From NCBI RefSeq assembly GCF_012928505.1, contig NZ_JABBJN010000013.1, positions 59,378 through 123,377 on the forward strand: a DNA stretch of 64,000 nucleotides, read 5' to 3'. Within the stretch, counting starts at the first letter, position 1, and each line of letters starts with the position of its first letter. This DNA comes from Achromobacter sp. Bel (GTDB lineage: Bacteria; Pseudomonadota; Gammaproteobacteria; Burkholderiales; Burkholderiaceae_B). The notes beneath the pieces are model-generated. The model ran no database searches. It saw only the letters and a list, made by a program, of their open reading frames with translations, and was not told the origin of the DNA. Both the position numbers and the translations under genes were made by a program. Of this stretch, positions 37,742-45,896 are shown in pieces.

Positions 37742-39211
37742 ATGCGTTTCGATTTCAACACCTATGATTTTGCCGACACGGTGGCCGGCGCCGACGCCGT
37801 CGCGGTCGTCGACGCACACGGCGCCACGACGTGGGGCGAGTTGAAGGCCGCCACCGAAGCGTGGGAACAGGCCGCGCGCCAGGCCGGCGCCACGGCGGGC
37901 GTGCCGCTAGCCATCTCGGGCCACAAGGAAACCGCGTTCCTGGTGGCCATCCTGGGGTGCCTGCGGCTGGGCGTGCCCTTCGTGCCGGTGGACGTCATCA
38001 ACCCGCCCGAGCGCATCGCGCGCATCGGCGAGCTGGTCCGCGCAGGCCTGCGCTACGACGCGCAAGCGCGCGCCTTCCTCCCGGGCTGCGCCGCGCCGGC
38101 GCCGCTGGCCGAAGCGGGGCTGGCCTACATCATGTTCACGTCCGGCAGCACGGGCGATCCCAAGGGGGTGCAGATCGGGCGGGAAAGCGTCACGCTCTTC
38201 GCAGGCTGGATACGGGACTGCCTGGGCCTCGGCCTCGCGCCGGCGTTCATGGACCAGATGCTGTTCAGCTTCGACTTTTCGTTGTTCAACTGGGTGGGCG
38301 CGCTGGAGCTGGGCGGCGCCTGCGTGCTGTGCCCGCGCGAAACCATCGCCGAACGCGACGCGTTCATCCAGTACCTGGCCGACACCCGCATCAATGTCTG
38401 GGCTTCGACGCCATCGTTCGTGCGACAGCAGCTGTTCAACCCCGACTTCGACCACGCCCACTTGCCTGACCTGCGCGTCTTCGTGTTCGGCGCGGAATCC
38501 CTGACGCCGCCGATGGCCGAGGCATTGTGGCAGCGGTTTCCGCAGGTCCGCATCATCAATTCCTACGGGCCGACGGAAGCCACCTGCTCCACGACCTGGG
38601 TCGAGATCGATCCGGCCCTGCGCGCCGCCGCGCCCAACCCGTTCCCGATCGGCCGGGCTAAGCCCTACGCGGATGTTTTCATCGAAAACGGTGAAATCAG
38701 CATCGCGGGCGATCACGTGATGCGCGGCTACCTGAACCGCCCGGATCTGAACGCTTCGCGCATGTTCACGCGCAACGGCAAGCGCGGATACCGCAGCGGC
38801 GACCTGGGCGAAATCGATGCACAAGGCCTGGTCACCTTCCGTGGCCGCGTCGACGACCAGATCAAACTGCACGGCTACCGCATCGAGCTCGCCGAGATCG
38901 ACGCGGCCATCGCCATGCTGCCCGGCGCGCGCGCGGGCACCGCGGTCGCCTTGCGCCGCCCCGATGGCGTCATCGTCCGGCTGATCGGCTTTGTGGAACC
39001 GGCGGTCGCGGGCCCCGACGGCTTGCAGCCGTTGCCGCCGGAACTGCAGGATTGGAAGACCGAGCTGGGACGCCGCCTGCCGCCCTACATGATCCCGTCC
39101 GAACTGGTCGCCTGCCACCGCTTCCCCACAACCAGCACGGACAAGGCGGACCGCAAGCAGCTGCAGCGCCTGTACCTGGACGCCCGCCTCAGCAAAAAAC
39201 CGGAGTCCTGA
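37742..39211 (+). CDS. DltA-like amino acid-carrier protein ligase (adenylation enzyme)
   Basis: A 489-residue ANL-superfamily enzyme that activates an amino acid with ATP and loads it on the carrier. The P-loop is MFTSGSTGDPKG (131-142). SFDFS (176-180), VWASTPSFV (219-227), NSYGPTEAT (273-281) and QIKLHGYRIELAEID closely follow DltA. The position of the DltA selectivity cysteine (FMFCGE in DltA) reads FVFGAE here, with G250, so specificity for D-Ala is doubtful. Other single-domain ligases such as the prolyl-AMP ligases PltF and PigI share this architecture. AGGAGG precedes ATG 37742. A related locus (dra) has been linked to D-alanylation in B. pertussis. Confidence 0.87.
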   Translation: MRFDFNTYDFADTVAGADAVAVVDAHGATTWGELKAATEAWEQAARQAGATAGVPLAISGHKETAFLVAILGCLRLGVPFVPVDVINPPERIARIGELVRAGLRYDAQARAFLPGCAAPAPLAEAGLAYIMFTSGSTGDPKGVQIGRESVTLFAGWIRDCLGLGLAPAFMDQMLFSFDFSLFNWVGALELGGACVLCPRETIAERDAFIQYLADTRINVWASTPSFVRQQLFNPDFDHAHLPDLRVFVFGAESLTPPMAEALWQRFPQVRIINSYGPTEATCSTTWVEIDPALRAAAPNPFPIGRAKPYADVFIENGEISIAGDHVMRGYLNRPDLNASRMFTRNGKRGYRSGDLGEIDAQGLVTFRGRVDDQIKLHGYRIELAEIDAAIAMLPGARAGTAVALRRPDGVIVRLIGFVEPAVAGPDGLQPLPPELQDWKTELGRRLPPYMIPSELVACHRFPTTSTDKADRKQLQRLYLDARLSKKPES

Positions 39212-39214
39212 ACC

Positions 39215-39889
39215 ATGCCCATCATTTCTCGCAATGCGGCGCTTGTCCTTGCGCTGGCCGCCATGGCCGGCAATGCGGCGGCCGAAGGCGCCTTCGCGCA
39301 GCTCTATGCCGCCCGTCCGCCAGCCGGATCCTCGTTCGTGCGCATCGTGAACCCGGACGCCGCGCCATTGCGCGTGCAGATCGCCGACGGGCCGGCGCAG
39401 GCTGCCGGCGCGGCCAAGCCCGCCACGACCTACGCCATCGTAAAAGGCAACCAGGCATTCACCGTGCAGGTGGACGGTAAACCGGCCGCCAGCCTGCAAG
39501 TGGCTCCCGATACCTTCAGCACGCTGATCCCCCGGCGGGCGGACGGCAAACTGACGTTCGCCGTCATCGACGACAGCAACGGCGCGCAGGACGCGCTGAA
39601 GGCGGAACTGCGCTTCTACAACCTGGTGGCCGACTGCCCCGCCGGCCAATTGGGCGTCAGCCCATCCGGACCCGCGCTGTTCCAGGACGTGAAGCCGGGC
39701 GCGGCGGCCGCCCGCGCGATCAACCCGGTCAGCGCCACATTGGCGGCCGGCTGCGGCGGCGCCGCCTCCCCCACGCTGTCCTTGCCAGCGCTACAGCCCG
39801 GCGACCACTACAGCCTGTTCCTGACCGGGACCGCGGCCGCGCCGGTACTGCGCGGCCAGGTCAGTGCCACGGACCCCTACCGCCGCTAA
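39215..39889 (+). CDS. AlgF-like periplasmic protein
   Basis: A 224-residue secreted protein. Signal peptide about 1-23 (ends NAAA). The segment AQLYAARPPAGSSFVRIVN resembles the start of AlgF, an alginate O-acetylation accessory protein that bridges AlgJ and AlgX. Two cysteines (in VADCPAG and LAAGCGG) may form a disulfide. The gene starts 3 bp after the ligase and ends 9 bp before the dehydrogenase. It probably links the membrane-bound and soluble SGNH transferases. No enzymatic motif was seen. Confidence 0.72.
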   Translation: MPIISRNAALVLALAAMAGNAAAEGAFAQLYAARPPAGSSFVRIVNPDAAPLRVQIADGPAQAAGAAKPATTYAIVKGNQAFTVQVDGKPAASLQVAPDTFSTLIPRRADGKLTFAVIDDSNGAQDALKAELRFYNLVADCPAGQLGVSPSGPALFQDVKPGAAAARAINPVSATLAAGCGGAASPTLSLPALQPGDHYSLFLTGTAAAPVLRGQVSATDPYRR

Positions 39890-39898
39890 GGAGACGCC

Positions 39899-41029
39899 AT
39901 GCGCCGTGTTTTCCGGGATGACCACGAACTGTTCCGCGATCAGGTCCGGCGCTTTGTCGCCAACGAGATCGCGCCCCACTATGCCGAATGGGAAAAGGCC
40001 GGCGTCACGCCGCGCTCGCTCTGGCGGCGCGCAGGCGAAGAAGGCCTGCTCAACTGCGCCCTGCCTGAGCCGTACGGCCTGGGCGGCGACTTCGGCCACG
40101 CCACCGTCGTAATCGAAGAACTGGCCCATGCCAACTTCCTGGGCATCGGCTTTTCGATCCATTCCGACATGGTGTCGCCCTATCTGCTGAACTTCGGCAC
40201 CGAGGCGCAAAAGGAACGCTGGCTGCCTGCTATGACGCGCGGCGAAATCATCGGCGCCATCGCCCTGACCGAACCCGGCGCCGGCAGCGACCTGAAGGCC
40301 ATCCGCACGCGGGCGCGCCGCGACGGCGACCACTACGTGCTGAGCGGCCAGAAGACCTTCATCACCAACGGCGTCAATGCCGGTCTGGCCGTCGTGCTGG
40401 CCAGCACCGACCCGGACCACGGCGCGCGCGGCCTGTCGCTGTTCTGCGTCGAAGAAAACCTGCCCGGCTATACCAAGGGCGCGGCGCTGGACAAGATCGG
40501 CCAGCACAGCCAGGACACCTGCGAGCTCTACTTCGATGACGTCCGGGTACCGGCGGATTGCCTGCTGGGCCAGGAAAACGCCGCTTTCGAATACATGACC
40601 CGCGAACTGGCGCGCGAGCGGCTGGCGATCGCCTTGCGCGCCGCCGCCTCGGTCGAAGGCATGCTGGACGAAGCCGCGCAATACACCCGCGACCGCAAGG
40701 TCTTCAGCCGCCGCGTGATCGACTATCAGAACACGCGCTTCAAGCTGGCCAACGCCCGCGCGCAAACCACGATGCTGCGCGTGTTCCTGGACGACTGCCT
40801 GGCGCGCCAGATGGCGGGTGAGCTGGACCCCACGACGGCTGCCATCGCCAAGCTGAACGCCACCGACATCCAGGGCCGCGTGCTGGACGACCTGCTGCAG
40901 ATGTATGGCGGCTACGGATACATGGCGGAATACGGCATCGGCCGCGCCTGGGTCGACGCGCGCGCGCTGCGGATATTCGGCGGCACCAGCGAAGTCATGC
41001 TGGAAATCATCGGCCGCAGTTTCAACTGA
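39899..41029 (+). CDS. Acyl-CoA dehydrogenase family flavoprotein
   Basis: A 376-residue FAD enzyme of the acyl-CoA dehydrogenase family. ALTEPGAGSDL (122-132), GQKTFITNG and the C-terminal FGGTSEVMLEIIGR are typical. The MCAD-type Glu position in the last motif is Gly; the likely base is E240 in ARERLAIAL, as in isovaleryl- and long-chain acyl-CoA dehydrogenases. It is the last gene of the operon, 9 bp after the AlgF-like gene, with AAGGAG upstream. It may simply be a beta-oxidation enzyme, but next to an adenylating enzyme and a carrier it could oxidise the carrier-bound aminoacyl group, as PltE and PigA do for prolyl thioesters. Confidence 0.88.
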   Translation: MRRVFRDDHELFRDQVRRFVANEIAPHYAEWEKAGVTPRSLWRRAGEEGLLNCALPEPYGLGGDFGHATVVIEELAHANFLGIGFSIHSDMVSPYLLNFGTEAQKERWLPAMTRGEIIGAIALTEPGAGSDLKAIRTRARRDGDHYVLSGQKTFITNGVNAGLAVVLASTDPDHGARGLSLFCVEENLPGYTKGAALDKIGQHSQDTCELYFDDVRVPADCLLGQENAAFEYMTRELARERLAIALRAAASVEGMLDEAAQYTRDRKVFSRRVIDYQNTRFKLANARAQTTMLRVFLDDCLARQMAGELDPTTAAIAKLNATDIQGRVLDDLLQMYGGYGYMAEYGIGRAWVDARALRIFGGTSEVMLEIIGRSFN

Positions 41030-41036
41030 CGCGCGC

Positions 41037-42026
41037 TCACACGCGCGCCGCCAGCCACGCGCGCATCAACGCGCGCGCCTCGGGCGTGTCATCGATGACC
41101 CAAGGGTCCAGCGCAAACGCCACGACCCGTTTGGCCCCATAGCCGCGGGCCACTTCCCATTGCGCTTTCACGCGGGCGAAATCGGCGGAACGCGCCTTGA
41201 AGGTAGATCCGTCGGTGCTGCCGGACGGTAGCTCCTCGAACAGTTCCATGATCAGGTCGAACGAGGCCCGGCGCGCCAGCAGCATGTCGTGCAACGGTTC
41301 CAGCGCCTGATAATTCGCCAGGCCAGCCACGCCCACGCCATCCTGGATCATCGGATGGATGCGCACGTGGTCGAGGATGCCACGCCACAGCGCCATCAGC
41401 GACCCGTCGCCGGGCAGTCGGCTGTGATAAGTCGAGATACAGGGGACGCCCGGGCTGGTCGCCTGGGCCGTACGCGAGAACGCATCCAGCCACGGGATCA
41501 GTTGCGCCTGGCGCTCGGCCGATGCCCAGTTGTACTGCTCCAGCTCATACGGCAGATACCAGCCGCGGAATGCGCGGCGCTTGGGCCAGGAGGCAGATTC
41601 CATATAGGCCACGCCCCGCGCGCGGGTCTGGTCCAAAAAGCCCGTGAACGCCGCCTTGTCTTTGCCGGCCAGCACATCCCACCAGCGCTGGTCGTAGGGA
41701 AGGCCGACATGCACGCCAAGCCCCTGGCGTTCGGCTTCGTCGAAGATGTTGCGCAGCACGGCATCTGGCGCCATCCAGTCGTCCGGACGCCCGCCTTCCA
41801 GTCCGACCCATTGCAGGAAGACCTCGCGGCAGCCCAGCCGCCGATAGGCGGACAGCCGCAAGCGCCAATCGTCGGGGCTCAGGTCCAGGTGGCTGCGCCA
41901 CAATTGCAGGAACGTGGCGTTCAGCGACAGCGGCGGCGCACAGGCGGCCAGCGGCGCCAACGCACCCAGCGCCAGCGCCTGAAGCAGGCGCCGGCGGAAG
42001 GGGGATGCCAGCAGACGGCGGGTCAG
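41037..42026 (-). CDS. DUF4434 lipoprotein, putative glycoside hydrolase-like; probable CTG start
   Basis: A TIM-barrel-like protein of about 329 residues, starting after its lipobox with FLQLWRSHLDLSPDDW, the DUF4434 pattern. E and W residues in YNWASAERQ and MELFEELP could be catalytic. In the reading frame upstream of TTG 41960 is a complete lipoprotein signal: RRRLLQALALGALAPLAAC. No ATG, GTG or TTG occurs in this frame between that signal and the neighbour's stop at 42047; CTG 42026 has AGGA seven bases upstream and is used here. It converges on the exopolysaccharide operon with a 7-bp gap and may trim or bind the glycan in the periplasm. Confidence 0.7.
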   Translation of the reverse strand: MTRRLLASPFRRRLLQALALGALAPLAACAPPLSLNATFLQLWRSHLDLSPDDWRLRLSAYRRLGCREVFLQWVGLEGGRPDDWMAPDAVLRNIFDEAERQGLGVHVGLPYDQRWWDVLAGKDKAAFTGFLDQTRARGVAYMESASWPKRRAFRGWYLPYELEQYNWASAERQAQLIPWLDAFSRTAQATSPGVPCISTYHSRLPGDGSLMALWRGILDHVRIHPMIQDGVGVAGLANYQALEPLHDMLLARRASFDLIMELFEELPSGSTDGSTFKARSADFARVKAQWEVARGYGAKRVVAFALDPWVIDDTPEARALMRAWLAARV

Positions 42027-42046
42027 GAGAAGATCCTGTGCCGCCT

Positions 42047-42460
42047 TCAGCCGCGGTTGCCGAACAGGCCGGACAGCGAAGCCAGAAGGTCGGTCGGGTT
42101 GAACTGCTGGCCCGGCTGCACCGCGCCTTCCGGCGTGGCCTTGTCGACCAGCTGCGGCAGCAGCGAGGACAGGGAACCCAGCACGGAATCGGTATCCTGG
42201 CCAGTCTTGGCGGCCAGATCATTGACGACGCCAGGGTCCAGCACCGAACCGAGCTGATCGGCACTGACCGGCAGGTTCTGCCCGGTGCCCACCCATGAGG
42301 CCACGATCTCGCTCAAACCGCCCTGCTGGAAGCTGGCGATCAGACCGCTCAGCCCGCCCGGGTACTTGTTCAATTGTTCGATCAGCGCGGGCAGCAGCGA
42401 TGCCGAGCCCCCTTGCTGACCGCCGCCGGCCATCGAGGCCAAGGTATCCAACAGACTCAT
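42047..42460 (-). CDS. YidB-like DUF937 protein
   Basis: A 137-residue protein. A short helical N-terminus MSLLDTLASM is followed by a Gly/Gln-rich stretch, then Leu-rich helices with repeated SGLIASFQQGGLSEIVASW and LLASLSGLFG. Function is unknown in the family. ATG 42460 is preferred to ATG 42466 because AGGAG is then seven bases away. It lies 20 bp before the CTG start of the DUF4434 gene on the same strand, so both may be on one transcript. No signal peptide was seen. Confidence 0.8.
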   Translation of the reverse strand: MSLLDTLASMAGGGQQGGSASLLPALIEQLNKYPGGLSGLIASFQQGGLSEIVASWVGTGQNLPVSADQLGSVLDPGVVNDLAAKTGQDTDSVLGSLSSLLPQLVDKATPEGAVQPGQQFNPTDLLASLSGLFGNRG

Positions 42461-42571
42461 CGCCATGCTCCTGAAAAGTCGAAAAACCAGTATAGGGCCG
42501 CGACGGGCGCAACGCATGTCAGCCCCGTTACCTGAGGCCCGATCTTTGCAAAACTTGTAAATCGTGGCGGG

Positions 42572-43795
42572 TCAGCCTGGCCCCTTGGCGGCCGCCGACG
42601 CCTTCAAGGCCTTCAGCGCCTTCTGCCCCGCGCGGCCGTCGGCGGGCAAACCGAGTTCCCGCTGCGCCGCCTGCAAGGCCTGGCGCGTGCGGGCGCCGAT
42701 CATGCCATCGGGCTCGCCCACGTCATAGCCTTTGGCAATCAGCAGGCGCTGCAGCTCGCGCCGTTCCGCCCGCGACAGCCCGGGATCGTCCGTCGGCCAG
42801 GCCTGCGTCAACGGGCCGGCGCCGCGCAACCGGTCGGACAAATGGGCGATCGCCAGCGCGTAGCTTTCCGCCGCGTTGTAGGAATACAGGGCGTCGAAGT
42901 TGCGCGTCACCAGAAAGGCGGGGCCGTTGCGGCCTGCCGGCAGCAGCAGGCCGGCAGGCGTGTCGCCCCCGGGCAAAGGCTGCCCGTCCGCCCTTGTCAC
43001 GCCTTGCCTGGCCCAGGACGACATCGGGCGCTTGTTCTTGCGGCCCGCGCCCGCGGTGTCCACGCCGGCCGGAAGCCTGACCTCGTAGCCCCAGTCCAGC
43101 GCAGGATTCCAGCCGGCGCGCTTCAGGAAGTTGGCGGTGGAGGCCAGTGCGTCCGGCACGCTGTCGACCAGGTCGCGGCGGCCGTCGCCATCGAAATCCA
43201 CGGCCAGCCGCAGATAGGTGGACGGCATGAACTGGGTCTGCCCGAACGCGCCAGCCCAGGACCCGACCAGCCGGTCGGGCGCAATGTGCTCGTCCTGGAT
43301 GATCTTCAGGGTGGCGAAGAATTCGCCCCGGAAATACGCCTGGCGGCGGCCAAAGCAGGACAGCGTGGACAGCGACGTCAGCAGCGGCCGGCCGCCCAGC
43401 GTGCGGCCGAAATTGCTTTCCACGCCCCATACGGCCGCGATGGTGGCCGGGTCCACCCCGTACCGCGACGCGGCCCGATCCAGCTCGGACTGCCAGCGCG
43501 CCATGCCGGCCTGCCCGTCCGACACGCGTTCGTCATCGACCAGCCCCGCCATATAGTCCCAGATCGGCGTCTTGAATTCAGGTTGGGCGTCCAGCAGGCC
43601 GATCACCGCCATGTCGGGGGCCAGGCCGGCCGTGTGCCTGTCGAAGGTGGCGCCCGACACACCCGCCTTGAGCGCGGGGCCGCGCAGTTGCGACAGGCAG
43701 GCTGCAAAGGGTTCCGCCGCCTGCGCGGTCTGGGCGGCGCCCGTCAACAAGGTCAGGGCGGCGCCGGAAAGCGCAGTGGCCAATAGGGACTTCAT
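42572..43795 (-). CDS. Lytic murein transglycosylase with C-terminal peptidoglycan-binding domain
   Basis: A 407-residue secreted peptidoglycan-cleaving enzyme. The signal peptide (about 1-26) ends TAQA. The SLT_2 domain carries the catalytic Glu in VWGVESNFGRT, plus GSWAGAFGQTQFMPSTYLRLAVDFDG in the form typical of MltB-like enzymes (shown in part). A PG_binding_1 domain with LQRLLIAKGYDVGEPDGMIG is at the C-terminus. It is a soluble paralogue of the MltB-like lipoprotein at the window start, from which it differs by this extra domain. AAGGA lies eight bases before ATG 43795. Confidence 0.9.
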   Translation of the reverse strand: MKSLLATALSGAALTLLTGAAQTAQAAEPFAACLSQLRGPALKAGVSGATFDRHTAGLAPDMAVIGLLDAQPEFKTPIWDYMAGLVDDERVSDGQAGMARWQSELDRAASRYGVDPATIAAVWGVESNFGRTLGGRPLLTSLSTLSCFGRRQAYFRGEFFATLKIIQDEHIAPDRLVGSWAGAFGQTQFMPSTYLRLAVDFDGDGRRDLVDSVPDALASTANFLKRAGWNPALDWGYEVRLPAGVDTAGAGRKNKRPMSSWARQGVTRADGQPLPGGDTPAGLLLPAGRNGPAFLVTRNFDALYSYNAAESYALAIAHLSDRLRGAGPLTQAWPTDDPGLSRAERRELQRLLIAKGYDVGEPDGMIGARTRQALQAAQRELGLPADGRAGQKALKALKASAAAKGPG

Positions 43796-43849
43796 GTGCA
43801 GGGTTCCTTGGGATGTTCGGCGTGGGCGAGCGGATGCGGGCGGATCCAA

Positions 43850-44674
43850 TCAGCCCGCTTGCAGCGCGGCAAGTTCATCATCGTCGAAGCCCGCTGCGCG
43901 GCGCGCCTCCAGGTTGAAGGGGCCGCGCAGCCGGGGCGCGTCGTAGCGCTGCGCCAATTCGGCATAGCAGGCGACAGGCTCCTGCCCGGCTTCGGCGCAC
44001 AACCGCTTGAACCAGTGGTTGCCGATGGCGACGTGGCCGATCTCGTCGCGCAGGATGATGTCGACGATGGCCGCGCTGTCGGCGTCGCCCGCCCCGGCCA
44101 GCTTGTTGCGGATCATGGGCGAGGCGTCCAGGCCGCGCGCCTCCAGCGTGCGCGGCACCAGCGCCAGACGGGCCAGCAGATCGCCGCGCGTCCGTTCGGC
44201 CATGTCCCACAGGCCGTTGTGCGCCGGGAAATCGCCATAGGCAAACCCCAGCGCGGCCAGCCGCTGGCGCAGCAGGTCGAAGTGATAGGCCTCTTCGCGG
44301 GCGACGCGCAGCCAATCCCGGTAGAACGCGTCGGGCATGCCGGCAAAGCGCCAAAGGATGTCCAGCGCCAGATTGACCGCGTTGAATTCGATATGGGCCA
44401 GTGCATGCAGCAACGCCGCGCGCCCTTCCTGGGTGGCCATGGAACGGTGCTTGACCTGCGCCGGCGCGACCAGTTCTGGCCGTGCCGGACGGCCGGGCAA
44501 GCCGGCAGGCGTCGCGAACGCCCGCTCGCGGTCCAGCGTCGCGGTATCGGCGATGGCGCGCACCGCCGCCATTTTTTCGGGCCACTCCAAAGCGGCCAAG
44601 GCCGCCAGTGCCTGCCCGCGCAGGCAGTGCTGACCCAGTCCTTCCTGCGTGGAAGGCATCGTGTCGCTGTCCAT
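43850..44674 (-). CDS. DUF455 family ferritin-like protein
   Basis: A 274-residue helical protein. Glu/His pairs that could bind two metals are in HIEFNAVNLALD, AREEAYHFDLL and RDEIGHVAIGNHWF, the ferritin-like pattern of DUF455. Members resemble MiaE-type diiron hydroxylases, but the reaction is not established. ATG 44674 is used; in-frame GTG 44725 is possible but lies in weakly conserved sequence. It is divergent from the DUF482 gene. Confidence 0.85.
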   Translation of the reverse strand: MDSDTMPSTQEGLGQHCLRGQALAALAALEWPEKMAAVRAIADTATLDRERAFATPAGLPGRPARPELVAPAQVKHRSMATQEGRAALLHALAHIEFNAVNLALDILWRFAGMPDAFYRDWLRVAREEAYHFDLLRQRLAALGFAYGDFPAHNGLWDMAERTRGDLLARLALVPRTLEARGLDASPMIRNKLAGAGDADSAAIVDIILRDEIGHVAIGNHWFKRLCAEAGQEPVACYAELAQRYDAPRLRGPFNLEARRAAGFDDDELAALQAG

Positions 44675-44771
44675 GATGATTGCAAACCCCAGGCGGCGCG
44701 GCGCCGCTTCAAACCCTGACAACACCCACGGTTTCAGTACCGTGCGTTGACGATGACTTTATCATTCACGG

Positions 44772-45896
44772 ATGGATTCCCTGCGCCTGACCATCGAAAC
44801 CGACCTGTCCCGCATCGACGCCCAGCAATGGGATGCGCTGGCGGGCGACCAGCCCTTTCTACGGCACGCCTTCCTCTGTGCCCTGCACGAGACCGGCTGC
44901 GCCTCACCCGGCACGGGCTGGGCGCCGCATTTCCTGGCGCTGTGGCGCGGCGACGCGTTGGCCGCGGCCACGCCGCTCTACCTGAAATCGCATTCGCGCG
45001 GCGAGTACGTGTTCGACTATGCGTGGGCCGATGCCTTCCAGCGCCACGGCATGCGCTACTACCCCAAGCTGTTGTCGGCCATCCCCTACACCCCGGTGAC
45101 GGGGCCGCGCCTGCTGGCGTCCAACGACGAAGACCGCGCCACGCTCGTGCGCGGCCTGGTCGCCTTCGCCGAAGAGATCAAGGTGTCGTCGCTGCACGTC
45201 CTGTTTCCGTCCGATGCCGACATGCGCGCGCTGCGCGACGCCGGCTTCATGATCCGCGAAAGCGTGCAGTTCCATTGGACCAATGCCGGCTACGCGGACG
45301 TCGACGCATTCCTGGCGCTGATGAGCCACGACAAGCGCAAGAAGATCCGGCAAGACCGGAAGAAGGTCGCCGCGGCCGGTTTGTCGTACCGCTGGCTGCG
45401 TGGCGGCGAGATCGGCGACGCGGAACTCGGTTTCTTCTACGACTGCTATTGCCGCACCTATTTCCAGCATGGCAATCCGCCCTATCTGAACCGCGACTTC
45501 TTCGTGCGCGCGCACCGCGAGCAGCCCGACGCCTTCGTGCTGATCCTGGCCGAGCGCAGCGGCGAGCCGGTCGCGGCGGCGCTGAACCTGGCGGGCGGCG
45601 ACGCGCTCTACGGCCGCTATTGGGGCGCGACGGAATATGTGCCGGGGCTGCATTTCGAGACCTGCTACATGCAGTCGATCGCGTACTGCATCGCGCACGG
45701 CATCGCCCGTTTCGAAGGCGGCGCGCAGGGTGAGCACAAGATGGCGCGCGGCCTGCTGCCCACGCCGACGTGGTCGGCGCATTGGGTCGCCCATCCCGGC
45801 TTCGCCGAGGCGATCCAGAACTTTCTGGACGAAGAGACGTCGGCCGTGACGGATTACCTGGGTGAACTGGAAGGCCACACGCCGTTCAAGCGCTAG
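44772..45896 (+). CDS. DUF482 (peptidogalycan/GNAT-fold) acyltransferase
   Basis: A 374-residue cytoplasmic protein of the FemAB-like, GNAT-fold DUF482 family. MSHDKRKKIRQDRKKV is a basic helix; LYGRYWGATEYVPGLHFETCYMQ and FEGGAQGEHKMARGL are strongly conserved in this family. The precise acyl donor and acceptor are unknown. It is the only rightward gene in a group of leftward ones and overlaps the DUF1854 gene tail to tail by four bases. Confidence 0.85.
   Translation: MDSLRLTIETDLSRIDAQQWDALAGDQPFLRHAFLCALHETGCASPGTGWAPHFLALWRGDALAAATPLYLKSHSRGEYVFDYAWADAFQRHGMRYYPKLLSAIPYTPVTGPRLLASNDEDRATLVRGLVAFAEEIKVSSLHVLFPSDADMRALRDAGFMIRESVQFHWTNAGYADVDAFLALMSHDKRKKIRQDRKKVAAAGLSYRWLRGGEIGDAELGFFYDCYCRTYFQHGNPPYLNRDFFVRAHREQPDAFVLILAERSGEPVAAALNLAGGDALYGRYWGATEYVPGLHFETCYMQSIAYCIAHGIARFEGGAQGEHKMARGLLPTPTWSAHWVAHPGFAEAIQNFLDEETSAVTDYLGELEGHTPFKR

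Noticed and set aside
33776..39889. Alginate biosynthesis
   Set aside because: AlgX, AlgJ, AlgI and AlgF-like proteins are present but there is no algD, alg8, alg44, algG or algE; only the modification machinery is shared.
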